This document shows, piece by piece, positions 36,241 to 45,344 of a stretch of DNA of 64,000 nt. The stretch comes from Sediminibacterium sp. (GTDB lineage: Bacteria; Bacteroidota; Bacteroidia; Chitinophagales; Chitinophagaceae), in contig NZ_JAUYTR010000009.1 of the NCBI RefSeq assembly GCF_030695065.1, positions 186,001-250,000 of the forward strand, read 5' to 3'. The notes beneath the pieces are model-generated. The model made no database searches, was not told the DNA's origin, and saw nothing but the letters and a program-made list of their open reading frames with translations. A program made the translations under genes and the position numbers. Positions within the stretch are counted from its first letter, which is position 1, and each line of letters begins with the position of its first letter.

Positions 36241-36999
36241 ATGGCGCTTTTTAAAAAGATTGGCTTATTCTTATTTACTATTTATGCCCTTATCACTTTT
36301 GTGATGGCTATGTTACTGGTATTCCCGTTTGCTATGTTGGCCATTACCGCCGGAAAAGTAAGAGGAGGAAATTTAGTATATCGTTGTTGTAGAATTTGGG
36401 CACAGCTTTGGTATTATACTATTGGCGTTACACATAAAGAAATATACGAGTACCCACACGATGCTAGCAAGCAATATATTTTTGTTGCCAATCATATTTC
36501 TTATATGGATATTCCGCCTATTGTATTAGCCATCCACCAACCCATACGTGCGCTAGGAAAATATGAAATGGTTAAAGTGCCTATTTTTGGATGGATCTAT
36601 AGAGCAGCAGTAATTTTGGTTGATAGAAAGAATGCTGAAACCAGAGCAAAGAGTGTTCGTGCGCTCAAAGCAGCAATCAAAAACCATATCTCCATTATTA
36701 TTTTTCCAGAAGGCACTTTTAATGAAACAAGGCAGCCGTTAAAAAACTTTTTTGATGGCGCTTTTAGAATTGCCATTGAAACACAAACCCCTATTAAACC
36801 ATTGCTTTTAGTAGATACACTAAAAAGGATGCATTATCGATCACTTTTTGAATTAAATCCTGGCGAGAACAGAGTTGTTTACTTAGATGAAGTGCCAGTA
36901 AGTGGACTTACCCCAAAAGACATACCCTTATTAAAAGAAAAAGTGAATAAAATCATGGAGGAAGGATTGAAACGTTATATTTCTTATCCCACTCCTTAA
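36241..36999 (+). CDS. plsC: 1-acyl-sn-glycerol-3-phosphate acyltransferase
   Basis: The track start at 36232 is a TTG; the ATG at 36241 (MALFKKIGLFLFTIYALITF) is a better start directly before the membrane helix. The 252-residue enzyme has the acyltransferase blocks FVANHISYMDIPPI (an NHxxxxD box: His and Asp catalytic), GWIYRAAVILVDRKN, IIIFPEGTFNETRQPLKNFFDGAFRIA and a downstream TPIKPLLL block. It adds the second acyl chain to lysophosphatidate at the inner membrane. priA follows 25 bases later. Confidence 0.9.
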   Translation: MALFKKIGLFLFTIYALITFVMAMLLVFPFAMLAITAGKVRGGNLVYRCCRIWAQLWYYTIGVTHKEIYEYPHDASKQYIFVANHISYMDIPPIVLAIHQPIRALGKYEMVKVPIFGWIYRAAVILVDRKNAETRAKSVRALKAAIKNHISIIIFPEGTFNETRQPLKNFFDGAFRIAIETQTPIKPLLLVDTLKRMHYRSLFELNPGENRVVYLDEVPVSGLTPKDIPLLKEKVNKIMEEGLKRYISYPTP

Positions 37000-37002
37000 A
37001 CG

Positions 37003-37010
37003 TATTTTTG
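37003..37010 (+). promoter_or_regulatory. -7 element upstream of priA
   Basis: TATTTTTG matches TAnnTTTG exactly, starting 3 bases after the plsC stop and ending 14 bases before the proposed TTG start of priA. Confidence 0.45.
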
Positions 37011-37024
37011 TTTAAAATCTCAAT

Positions 37025-39469
37025 TTGTTTGTTGAAGTAATTATACCATTGGCATTGCCTAAAAATTATACCTGGCAAGTTCCGGAGCAGATGCAGTTGG
37101 CAATTGCTCCTGGAATTAGAGTGGAAGTTGCTTTAAGAAAAAACAAAAAGTATGCTGGCATTGTAAAGAGAATCGTAAAAGAAATTCCAGCACAATTTAC
37201 CCCATCTCCTATTTTAAATATTTTAGATAGTACTCCTGTCGTAAATGAAATCCAATTAAAATTATGGGAATGGATTGCACAATATTATATGTGCACCGAG
37301 GGGGAAGTTATGCAAGCAGCCATTCCTGCGAATTTAAAATTGTCTAGCGAAAGTGTTTTGCAGTGGAACGAAGAGCGAACTTTAGACTTTAGTGATTTAA
37401 GCGATTCAGAATTTATTATAGCAGAAGCATTAGAGATTAAAGGAGAACTTAAAATTAGTGAAGTACAGCAATTACTAGACATCAACAACACTTACCCTGT
37501 TATAAAAAAACTGGTTGAAAAGGGCGTCTGTTTTGTTTGGGAGGAATTGAAAGAAAAATACAAGCAAAAAACAGAGAATTATATTCTACTTCATCCGAAG
37601 TATGCTCAAGAAAACGAATTAGAACAATTATTAAATAATTGGAGCAGGGCACCAAAGCAAATGGAATTGCTCTTGGCATATTTACACTTAAAAAACACCA
37701 TTGGCGTTGTAACCCAACCCGACTTATTAAAAAAAGCCAATGCAAGTGCTGCTCAACTAAAAGGTTTAATAGAAAAAGGCATCTTAATTGCAGAAAGAAG
37801 AAATACCGATCGACTACCTAGTTTACCCAAATTACTCAGTTTAGATTTTACACTTTCTGCAGCGCAGCTTAGCGCCTTGGCTTCCATTAAACAAATATTT
37901 GAATCTAAAACAGTATGCTTATTGCATGGTATAACCGCTAGTGGTAAAACCCAAGTGTACATGAAATTAATTGAAGAGCAAATTCAATTAGGGAAACAAG
38001 TATTATACCTGCTACCTGAAATTGCCCTTACTGCACAAATGATTCGGAGGTTGCAAAAAAGCCTGGGCGGTCATATTGCTATTTATCATTCAAAGTTCAA
38101 CCCTAATGAACGAGTAGAAATTTGGAATAAAATAAATTCTGGCGAAACCAAAGTAGTTTTAGGCGCTAGATCTGCTTTGTTTTTACCATTCAATAACCTG
38201 GGTTTAATTATTTGCGATGAAGAACACGATGCTTCATACAAACAACAAGAACCTGCACCCCGTTATCATAGTAGAGATGCAGCCATTTATTATGCATCAT
38301 TATTTAAGACAAAAGTTTTATTAGGCTCAGCAACCCCATCAATAGAAACTTACTTTAATGTTCAACAAAATAAATATGGGTTAGTAGAACTATTAGAAAG
38401 ATATGGGGATGTTGCTATGCCAGCAATTGAGTTAATAGACTTAAAACAAATACCTGCCAAACAAAGAAGTGAAACCCCTTTGTCGCCTGCCCTCTTAAAA
38501 GGGATTCAAGAAACTTTAGATGCCAAAAAACAAATCATTCTATTCCAAAATAGAAGAGGTTATGCCCCTTACATGATTTGTGATACTTGTGGATGGATTC
38601 CACATTGTAATCATTGTGATGTAACCCTCACTTTTCATAAAGGGAAACAGAAATTGTCTTGTCACTATTGTGGTACCACTTACCCTATTTTACAAACCTG
38701 TATGGCTTGCGGTAACCATCATTTTGTTCAGAAAAATTTTGGCACCGAAAAAATAGAAGAATTGGTATCAGAAGCATTTCCACAAGCCGTAATTGCCCGA
38801 ATGGATTACGATAGCGTGAAAGGCAAGCACGACCACGACAACCTAATCAAAATATTTGAACAACATCGTATTGATATTTTAGTGGGTACGCAAATGGTAG
38901 TGAAAGGTTTAGATTTTGAGAAGGTAAGTTTAGTGGGGATTATAGACGCCGATGGCATCCTAAACTTTACCGACTTCAGGGTAAACGAGCGCGCTTACCA
39001 ATTAATGGAACAGGTAAGTGGCAGAGCCGGAAGAAAAGACGGATTAGGAAAAGTAATGGTTCAAGTGAGTAATTTAAAGCACCCTGTATTGCAGTTTGTG
39101 CAACAACACAATTACCAAGCATTGTATCAGTTTGAAATAGAGAATAGACAACAATTTCATTACCCCCCATTCACTAGATTAATACAGGTCATTTTTAAAC
39201 ACAAAGACAAGCATGTTGCCGAAGAAGCAGCCAATATTATGCAGCAAGGGTTATCCAAACAGTTTGGGGCTTATTTAAACGGTCCTTCACAGCCCATTGT
39301 AGACAGAATTAGGAATCAATTTATATGGGAAATTTTATTGAAGCTGCCAAAAGACAGCCATATCGTAAATAACTGTAAAATAGCCATCCACCAACAAATG
39401 GTCATTATACAAACGAATAAGAGATATAGATCGGTACATATTATTCCTAATGCAGATCCCATATATTAA
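37025..39469 (+). CDS. priA: Primosomal protein N' (replication restart helicase), TTG start
   Basis: The 814-residue PriA has the N-terminal DNA-binding domain (FVEVIIPLALPKNYTWQVP) and helicase motifs GITASGKTQVYM (Walker A), ICDEEHDASYKQQ (DEEH) and LLGSATPSIETY. A zinc-binding insert (CDTCGWIPHCNHCDVTLTFH...CHYCGTTYPILQTCMACG; eight Cys) and the C-terminal ISGRAGRKDG-type motif (VSGRAGRKDGLGKV) follow. It reloads the replisome at stalled forks. The start is a TTG: no in-frame ATG lies upstream before the plsC stop, and the residues after it match the family N-terminus. The murB ATG overlaps the stop by 1 base (TAATG). Confidence 0.95.
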   Translation: MFVEVIIPLALPKNYTWQVPEQMQLAIAPGIRVEVALRKNKKYAGIVKRIVKEIPAQFTPSPILNILDSTPVVNEIQLKLWEWIAQYYMCTEGEVMQAAIPANLKLSSESVLQWNEERTLDFSDLSDSEFIIAEALEIKGELKISEVQQLLDINNTYPVIKKLVEKGVCFVWEELKEKYKQKTENYILLHPKYAQENELEQLLNNWSRAPKQMELLLAYLHLKNTIGVVTQPDLLKKANASAAQLKGLIEKGILIAERRNTDRLPSLPKLLSLDFTLSAAQLSALASIKQIFESKTVCLLHGITASGKTQVYMKLIEEQIQLGKQVLYLLPEIALTAQMIRRLQKSLGGHIAIYHSKFNPNERVEIWNKINSGETKVVLGARSALFLPFNNLGLIICDEEHDASYKQQEPAPRYHSRDAAIYYASLFKTKVLLGSATPSIETYFNVQQNKYGLVELLERYGDVAMPAIELIDLKQIPAKQRSETPLSPALLKGIQETLDAKKQIILFQNRRGYAPYMICDTCGWIPHCNHCDVTLTFHKGKQKLSCHYCGTTYPILQTCMACGNHHFVQKNFGTEKIEELVSEAFPQAVIARMDYDSVKGKHDHDNLIKIFEQHRIDILVGTQMVVKGLDFEKVSLVGIIDADGILNFTDFRVNERAYQLMEQVSGRAGRKDGLGKVMVQVSNLKHPVLQFVQQHNYQALYQFEIENRQQFHYPPFTRLIQVIFKHKDKHVAEEAANIMQQGLSKQFGAYLNGPSQPIVDRIRNQFIWEILLKLPKDSHIVNNCKIAIHQQMVIIQTNKRYRSVHIIPNADPIY

Positions 39470-40491
39470 TGATTCAAATACAAGAAAATATTTCCCTTAA
39501 ACCTTATAATAGCTTTGGCATTCATGCATTAGCCAAATCGTTTTGCAGTGTTTCTTCTATTATTGAAATGCAAGAATTATTAGAATGGAATAAAATACAA
39601 AATAATCCATTACTCATTTTAGGAGGAGGCAGCAACTTACTTTTTACCAAAGATTATAATGGGCTGGTTTTACAGAATGCACTAAAGGGCATTGAGCTAA
39701 TAAGAGAAGACCATGAAAATTATTATGTAAAAGCAATGGCTGGTGAAAACTGGCATCAATTTGTATGTTATTGTGTTCAAATGCAATACCAGGGAATTGA
39801 AAATATGAGTTTAATTCCTGGCAATGTAGGCGCATCTCCTATGCAAAATATAGGCGCTTATGGAGTAGAAATAAAAGATGTCTTTGAATCTTTAGAGGCA
39901 ATACAAATTAGTGATGGCGCTGTGGTAACTTTTAACAATTCAGCTTGTGAATTCGGCTATAGAGAAAGTATATTCAAACGCCTATTACGCAATCAATTTA
40001 TTATTCTATCTGTGGTGTTCAAATTACGAAAAACACCCGTATACAATACCAGTTATGGCAATATTGAGCAGGAATTGATCAATATGAAAGAACAGCAGCC
40101 CAATATCCAATCTATTGCCGAAGCGGTAATTCGTATTAGGCAAAGAAAATTGCCCGATCCTTCCAAAATTGGAAATGCAGGTAGCTTTTTTAAGAACCCA
40201 ATTATTCTTACTGCATTGTATGAAGAGCTAAAAAAAGAAAACAAGAACATCCCTGGTTTTGCTGTTAATAATGGAGACTACACCAAAGTTCCTGCAGCCT
40301 GGCTTATTGAACAAACTGGCTGGAAAGGTTTTAGAGTTGGTGATGCAGGATGTTATCCTTTACAACCATTGGTTTTGGTTAATTATGGAAATGCAACGGG
40401 TGCTGAAATTTTTGATTTAAGTGCACAAATCATTAAAAAAGTGCAAGCTCATTTTGGCATTCTATTAGAAAGAGAGGTAAACATTTATTAA
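39469..40491 (+). CDS. murB: UDP-N-acetylenolpyruvoylglucosamine reductase
   Basis: The 340-residue FAD enzyme has LILGGGSNLLFTKDYNGLVLQN, IPGNVGASPMQNIGAYGVEI (FAD-binding), FGYRESIFKR, KLPDPSKIGNAGSFFKNPI (the catalytic Ser region) and the C-terminal WLIEQTGWKGFRVGDAG with LEREVNIY. The length and the extra C-terminal region place it in type I (Escherichia coli-like) MurB. It reduces UDP-GlcNAc-enolpyruvate to UDP-MurNAc. Translation is likely coupled to priA through TAATG. Confidence 0.95.
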   Translation: MIQIQENISLKPYNSFGIHALAKSFCSVSSIIEMQELLEWNKIQNNPLLILGGGSNLLFTKDYNGLVLQNALKGIELIREDHENYYVKAMAGENWHQFVCYCVQMQYQGIENMSLIPGNVGASPMQNIGAYGVEIKDVFESLEAIQISDGAVVTFNNSACEFGYRESIFKRLLRNQFIILSVVFKLRKTPVYNTSYGNIEQELINMKEQQPNIQSIAEAVIRIRQRKLPDPSKIGNAGSFFKNPIILTALYEELKKENKNIPGFAVNNGDYTKVPAAWLIEQTGWKGFRVGDAGCYPLQPLVLVNYGNATGAEIFDLSAQIIKKVQAHFGILLEREVNIY

Positions 40492-40501
40492 CTCAATATT
40501 T

Positions 40502-41431
40502 TTATCCTAAAATTTTCTGTATCGCTTCTTCTATAGAGTGTTCGGCCATATTGATCCATTTGAATTCAGGGTCTTTTTTAAACCAAGTCATTTGGCGTTT
40601 GGCATATTGGCGTGTATGGTGTTTAATTTGTAGTATAGCTTGTTCTTTCGAAATATTTCCATCTAAATAATCAAATACTTCTTTATATCCAACAGTTTGC
40701 AAAGCAGGCTTATTTCTATATTGAAGCACTGATTGTACTTCTTCAATTAATCCATCTTGAATCATCTGGTCTACTCGCAAATTAATTCGATTAGTCAATT
40801 GATCCATTGGCATTTCTAATCCAATTTTAATAATACTAAAAGGCCTTTGTTTTTTTTGAGCAGTTCTAAAATGGAGAATAGAATGACGAGTAGCATAAAA
40901 CACTTCTAAAGCACGCATCAATCTTTGCGGATTAGACTGTTCGGCAATTTTCCAAAATGCAGGATCTTTATGTTTCAATTCAGATTGTAACCAAATTAAT
41001 CCCTTTAACTGATAGTTAGATACAACAAATTCTCTGATCCACGCGGGTATTTCTGGCATAGGATCAATCCCATCACAAAAAGCGCGAATATACAAACCAG
41101 TTCCACCTACCATAACCAACTGATTTTTTTGAGTAAAAACCTGTTCTGTTTTGTCTAATGCAAATTTTTCAAAATAACCTGCATTAATATCTGTTTCAAC
41201 AGAATGATCTGCAATAAAATAATGTTCTACAGCAGCTAATTCAGCTTCACTTGGCCTTGCAACACCTATTGATAATTCGGTAAAACATTGTCTTGAATCC
41301 GCAGAAATAATTTCGGTATTGAGTGCTTTAGCTAATGCTATGGACACAGCAGTTTTGCCCACTGCGGTGGGGCCTGCAAGAATATAAATAGTAGGATTAA
41401 TCTTCAAAATCGTCTCTTTGTTCTTCACCAC
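40502..41431 (-). CDS. miaA: tRNA dimethylallyltransferase
   Basis: The 309-residue protein carries the MiaA P-loop YILAGPTAVGKTAVSIALA, the conserved DSRQCFTELSIGVARPS, GGTGLYIRAFCDGID, the PQRLMRALEVFYAT block and TVGYKEVFDYLDG. MiaA prenylates A37 of tRNAs reading UNN codons. The start overlaps the upstream gene by 35 bases, because no later ATG precedes the P-loop. The first residues (MVKNKETILKINPT) are family-variable, so a non-ATG start nearer the P-loop is possible. Confidence 0.94.
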   Translation of the reverse strand: MVKNKETILKINPTIYILAGPTAVGKTAVSIALAKALNTEIISADSRQCFTELSIGVARPSEAELAAVEHYFIADHSVETDINAGYFEKFALDKTEQVFTQKNQLVMVGGTGLYIRAFCDGIDPMPEIPAWIREFVVSNYQLKGLIWLQSELKHKDPAFWKIAEQSNPQRLMRALEVFYATRHSILHFRTAQKKQRPFSIIKIGLEMPMDQLTNRINLRVDQMIQDGLIEEVQSVLQYRNKPALQTVGYKEVFDYLDGNISKEQAILQIKHHTRQYAKRQMTWFKKDPEFKWINMAEHSIEEAIQKILG

Positions 41432-41975
41432 CTATGCCATCATCGTCCCCGTCTGCTTCACTTGGAGCTTCTTCCCCTTCCTCACCAAATCCATCTGACG
41501 CTTCATTTAAATCGTATTTCTCTTCAATGTCGGCAAACTTATCGCCCAGTAAACTTTTTGTACCATATTGCTGAGGGCCAATACCTTCCACTCTTGAAAC
41601 AGCTGGATAAGTTAATTTAGGGTTGGCCTCCTTATTTACGCTGATTAGTGCTACTAAAAAGACCCATCCTTTTGCAAAATCGTATTCGTAAATGAATTTT
41701 TGATTTACGTCTTGTATTTCTGAGCCAATAGTAGTTTCAGCCATTAACAATGGATCTACCTTATAAGGCTTATCGTATTTTTCACAACTAATTTCCCTTC
41801 CACGCAACCAGTTATCATTGCTTCTGAAAAAAGTGGCTTGATGCTTAGAATCAAATTCAAACGACTTCAAAATAGCAAAATGCAAGTCTAAAAAGAATTG
41901 GTTATGCTTAATAACAATATCGCGATAAACCGCGTCGTCCTCTTCTAAATATATTCTGAACTTTAAAACAGCCAT
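41397..41975 (-). CDS. Plasmid pRiA4b ORF-3-like family protein
   Basis: The 192-residue protein matches the pRiA4b ORF-3/IS1096-type domain: FRIYLEEDDAVYRDIVIKHNQFFLDLHFAILKSFEFDSKHQATFF, then FIYEYDFAKGWVFLVAL. The final 40 residues are very acidic (EEGEEAPSEADGDDDGIGGEEQRDDFED), probably disordered. Despite the family name there is no transposon nearby; in Bacteroidota this is an ordinary chromosomal gene of unknown function. Its 3' end overlaps miaA by 35 bases. Confidence 0.82.
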   Translation of the reverse strand: MAVLKFRIYLEEDDAVYRDIVIKHNQFFLDLHFAILKSFEFDSKHQATFFRSNDNWLRGREISCEKYDKPYKVDPLLMAETTIGSEIQDVNQKFIYEYDFAKGWVFLVALISVNKEANPKLTYPAVSRVEGIGPQQYGTKSLLGDKFADIEEKYDLNEASDGFGEEGEEAPSEADGDDDGIGGEEQRDDFED

Positions 41976-42012
41976 CCCTCCAAGATTTAATGATTGAGAT
42001 GCAAAATAGCGA

Positions 42013-43431
42013 TTATTTAACGGGTTTTAGATTCAATTCTACCCCTTTTTCTAACATATATTGATATGCCAATTCATATTGGTTCGGAATAATTCCATCC
42101 AATATGGCTTCTCGTATAGCATCTTTAATTATCCCAACATTTCTTCCTGGGGTAAGACCAAATACTTCCATAATTAATTCTCCACTAATAGGTGGCTGCC
42201 AATTCCTCAATTGGTCTTGGGTTTCAACGGCTTGCATTCGCTCTTTAACCATTTCAAAATTCTGCAAATACCGATTCACTTTTTGTTTATTCTTACTCGT
42301 AATATCAGCAGCACATAAAGTCATTAAATCGTCAATATCTTCCCCAGCATCAAACAGCAGCCTTCTTACTGCACTATCAGTTATATTTTCTTTGGTTAAG
42401 CTAATAGGACGTAAATGCAATAGAACCAGTTTTTGAACATATTTCATAGGCTCATGCAATGGTAATTTCAACTTCGAGAATATTTTGGGCACCATCCTAG
42501 CACCCACCACTTCATGTCCATGAAAAGTCCAGCCATGCCCTTCTTCAAATTTTTTTGTAGCCGGCTTGCCAATATCATGTAACAATGCAGCCCACCTAAG
42601 CCAAAGGTTTTGGGTATTTGGCACAATATTATCTAATACTTGAAGGGTATGGTAAAAATTATCTTTATGCCCCTTCCCGTCAATATATACGGCCCCATGC
42701 AAGTCTACCATTTGAGGAAAAATCAACTTCAGCAAACCAGATTTATACAGCAAATCCCACCCAATAGATGGCTTTGAACATAGCATGATTTTATTTAACT
42801 CATCGGTTATTCTTTCCTGACTTACTATTTTCATTCGATGTACGTTCTCCCCTATTGCCTTAAACGTATTTTCCTCAATTACAAAATTTAATTGAGCTGC
42901 AAATCGGATAGCTCTCAACATACGCAAGGGGTCGTCACTAAAAGTTTGCACTGGTTCTAATGGCGTTTGAATTCTTTTATCTTCAATTGCTTGAATACCG
43001 TTAAATGGATCCAATAGTTGGCCAAATTGTGCTTTATTTAAACCAACTGCTAAAGCATTGATGGTAAAATCTCTTCTGTTTTGATCATCGGCTAATGTAC
43101 CCTGTTCAACCTGGGGTTTTCTGCTTTCTTGCTGGTAACTCTCTTTTCTAGCTCCTACAAATTCAATTTCGAATTCATCCAATTTTATTTGAGCTGTTCC
43201 AAAATTTTTAAAATACGCTACAATGGGTTTTGGACTTAATTCATTGGCATAGGCATGAGCAAGCTCAATGCCATCTCCTAAACAAACAATATCTGCGTCT
43301 TTGGTATTTCGTCCTATGATTTTATCTCTTACAAAACCGCCAATTAAATAGCAGGGCATATTCATTTTATCGGCTACTGCCCCTATTTGTTTAAATATTG
43401 CCTCTTCCTTATCGCTAAACTGAATGGTCAT
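42013..43431 (-). CDS. cca: CCA-adding/poly(A) polymerase-type nucleotidyltransferase with HD domain
   Basis: I start at the ATG giving MTIQFSDKEEAIFKQIG (about 472 residues); the track start adds a poor leader that overlaps the next gene. The N-terminal polymerase core shows CYLIGGFVRDKIIGRNTKDADIVCLGDG (metal-binding DxD), RRDFTINALAVGL, DPLRMLRAIRFAAQLNF and VSQERITDELNKIM. A C-terminal HD domain contains LRWAALLHDIGKPATKKF and FHGHEVVGARM. It probably repairs or adds tRNA 3' CCA ends; a pure A-adding role cannot be excluded. Confidence 0.9.
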   Translation of the reverse strand: MTIQFSDKEEAIFKQIGAVADKMNMPCYLIGGFVRDKIIGRNTKDADIVCLGDGIELAHAYANELSPKPIVAYFKNFGTAQIKLDEFEIEFVGARKESYQQESRKPQVEQGTLADDQNRRDFTINALAVGLNKAQFGQLLDPFNGIQAIEDKRIQTPLEPVQTFSDDPLRMLRAIRFAAQLNFVIEENTFKAIGENVHRMKIVSQERITDELNKIMLCSKPSIGWDLLYKSGLLKLIFPQMVDLHGAVYIDGKGHKDNFYHTLQVLDNIVPNTQNLWLRWAALLHDIGKPATKKFEEGHGWTFHGHEVVGARMVPKIFSKLKLPLHEPMKYVQKLVLLHLRPISLTKENITDSAVRRLLFDAGEDIDDLMTLCAADITSKNKQKVNRYLQNFEMVKERMQAVETQDQLRNWQPPISGELIMEVFGLTPGRNVGIIKDAIREAILDGIIPNQYELAYQYMLEKGVELNLKPVK

Positions 43432-43454
43432 TGCTACAAATGTAAGATTGTTTA

Positions 43455-44450
43455 TTATGAAGCGGGCAAGCAACGCATTAATTGCGCAATTTCAATTTTA
43501 TATCCACAATCAAAATGCCCCTCAGGACATTGATTTTTTCCATGTAAGCCACAGGGTCTACAAGCAAGGTCCCGATTAATTTGAACGATAAAACTTTTTG
43601 TACTCAACGGACCATATCCAAACCCAGGAATAGTAGAGCAGTAAATAGCAGTAACAGGCGCATTAACCGAAGAACAAAAATGCATAGGTGCTGAATCATT
43701 CACATAATTCATTAATGCATCTTTCATTAATGCAGCTGATTGCAAAAAATTGCATTTGCCAGCTAAATTAACAGATTGCTTATGACCGCTTTGGTCAATT
43801 ATATCTTGACATAAAGCATAATCGCTTGGGCCACCCAATGCATAAACTTGAATATTAGGAGGTAACTGTTGCAAAAAAGCAATCCATTTTTCAGGAGGAA
43901 ACTGCTTGGTCATCCAAACAGAAGAAGGTGCAAAACAAATATATTTCCCAGTTTTAAATTGTTCAACAAAATGGATATCGCTTTCCGCTGGATACAATTT
44001 TGGCAAAGAAAGTTTGGTCTCTGGCCAATGTAATAACAACTGATTTCGCTCAATTTCATGCAATCCAGTACTGCTAGCCATCTGGTGATGTATCACTTTT
44101 GTAAATAATGAACTGAGTGGATTTTTATCAAACCCGATTTTTTCTTTTGCACCTGAAAAAGCTGTTAAAAAACCGGTTGCAGCATATCGTTGCAAATTAA
44201 TAACCGCATCATATTGGTTCTTTCTAATTTGAGTCAGCAATTGCCAGAGATGCCTGTATTTATCTTTTTGCTTATTCCAAACCAAGGTGTTATGCAAATA
44301 GGGATGCCCAATAAATAAAGATTCGTTTCCCTTACGAACTAAAATATCTAATTCAACAGTTGGATAGGCTTGATGCAAGGATTCTAACATTGCGCTTGCT
44401 AAAACCACATCCCCTATAAAAGCCGTTTGAATTATCAGCATCCTTTGCAT
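43455..44450 (-). CDS. Glycosyltransferase family 9 (heptosyltransferase-like)
   Basis: The 331-residue GT-B enzyme opens with LIIQTAFIGDVVLASAMLESLHQAYP, the GT9 donor-loop pattern. It contains INLQRYAATGFLTAFSGAKEKIGF, YICFAPSSVWMTKQFPPEKW and VNDSAPMHFCSSVNAPVTAIYCSTIPGFGYGP, with the conserved Asp-Ser-Ala-Pro block. GT9 members transfer heptose or similar sugars to lipopolysaccharide core. A Cys-rich tail (CRPCGLHGKNQCPEGHFDCGY) is common in this Bacteroidota subgroup. The acceptor is unknown. Confidence 0.88.
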   Translation of the reverse strand: MQRMLIIQTAFIGDVVLASAMLESLHQAYPTVELDILVRKGNESLFIGHPYLHNTLVWNKQKDKYRHLWQLLTQIRKNQYDAVINLQRYAATGFLTAFSGAKEKIGFDKNPLSSLFTKVIHHQMASSTGLHEIERNQLLLHWPETKLSLPKLYPAESDIHFVEQFKTGKYICFAPSSVWMTKQFPPEKWIAFLQQLPPNIQVYALGGPSDYALCQDIIDQSGHKQSVNLAGKCNFLQSAALMKDALMNYVNDSAPMHFCSSVNAPVTAIYCSTIPGFGYGPLSTKSFIVQINRDLACRPCGLHGKNQCPEGHFDCGYKIEIAQLMRCLPAS

Positions 44451-44510
44451 TCAACAAAACTAAGGATATGCATTAAATCATTCTCATTCAATTAAAAAAG
44501 GTAAATATTG

Positions 44511-44518
44511 TACTTTTG
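44511..44518 (+). promoter_or_regulatory. -7 element upstream of dapD
   Basis: TACTTTTG matches TAnnTTTG exactly, 14 bases before the dapD ATG, in the divergent gap with the GT9 gene. Confidence 0.5.
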
Positions 44519-44532
44519 CTAAAATTTAAAAT

Positions 44533-45342
44533 ATGTCGCAAGAATTAGTGTTAGAAGCATGGAATAATAGAGATCTTTTAAAGGAAGCAAAGTATATTGA
44601 TGCAGTAAAACAGGTAATTGAAGCTGTTGATAAGGGTCAACTAAGGGTAGCAAGCCCTGAAGCAAACGGATGGGTAGTGAATGAATGGGTTAAAAAAGCA
44701 ATCCTACTATATTTTGGAATACAACAAATGCAAACCTGGGAAATGCCCCCGTTTGAGTTTTACGATAAGATGCTTTTAAAAACCAATTATAAAGAATTGG
44801 GTGTTAGAGCAGTTCCACCTGCCACAGCTAGGTACGGGGCTTATATTGCCAAAAATGTTGTTTTGATGCCTAGTTATGTAAATATTGGTGCTTATGTAGA
44901 CGAGGGTACCATGGTAGACACTTGGGCTACTGTTGGAAGCTGCGCTCAAATAGGTAAAAACGTTCATTTAAGCGGAGGTGTTGGAATTGGTGGCGTACTA
45001 GAGCCTTTACAAGCTAGCCCGGTAATTATTGAAGATGGTTGTTTTATTGGTAGCCGTTGTATTGTTGTGGAAGGAGTAATTGTAGAAAAAGAAGCCGTAT
45101 TAGGAGCAAACGTAGTATTAACACAATCTACCAAAATCATAGATGTGAGCGGATCAGAGCCTATTGAAATGAAAGGTCGAGTTCCTGCTCGTAGTGTAGT
45201 AATACCAGGCAGCTATACCAAAAAGTTTAATGCCGGAGAATACCAGGTTAGTTGCGCCTTAATCATTGGACAACGCAAGCCAAGCACCGATTTAAAAACC
45301 AGTTTAAACGACGCGCTCAGAGACTTTAATGTAAGTGTTTAA
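44533..45342 (+). CDS. dapD: Tetrahydrodipicolinate N-succinyltransferase
   Basis: The 269-residue protein has an N-terminal helical domain and a left-handed beta-helix. Blocks are EANGWVVNEWVKKAILLYFGI, MPSYVNIGAYVDEGTMVDTWATVGSCAQIGKNVHLSGGVGIGGVLEPLQASPVIIEDGCFIGSRC and a C-terminal DLKTSLNDALRDF. This is the DapD pattern. The enzyme succinylates tetrahydrodipicolinate on the way to diaminopimelate and lysine. The EamA gene follows 2 bases after the stop. Confidence 0.96.
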   Translation: MSQELVLEAWNNRDLLKEAKYIDAVKQVIEAVDKGQLRVASPEANGWVVNEWVKKAILLYFGIQQMQTWEMPPFEFYDKMLLKTNYKELGVRAVPPATARYGAYIAKNVVLMPSYVNIGAYVDEGTMVDTWATVGSCAQIGKNVHLSGGVGIGGVLEPLQASPVIIEDGCFIGSRCIVVEGVIVEKEAVLGANVVLTQSTKIIDVSGSEPIEMKGRVPARSVVIPGSYTKKFNAGEYQVSCALIIGQRKPSTDLKTSLNDALRDFNVSV

Positions 45343-45344
45343 CA

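Noticed and set aside
41397-41975. Possible transposon remnant because of the pRiA4b ORF-3/IS1096 family name
   Set aside because: There is no transposase, inverted repeat or target duplication; the gene is embedded in a normal housekeeping strand next to miaA.
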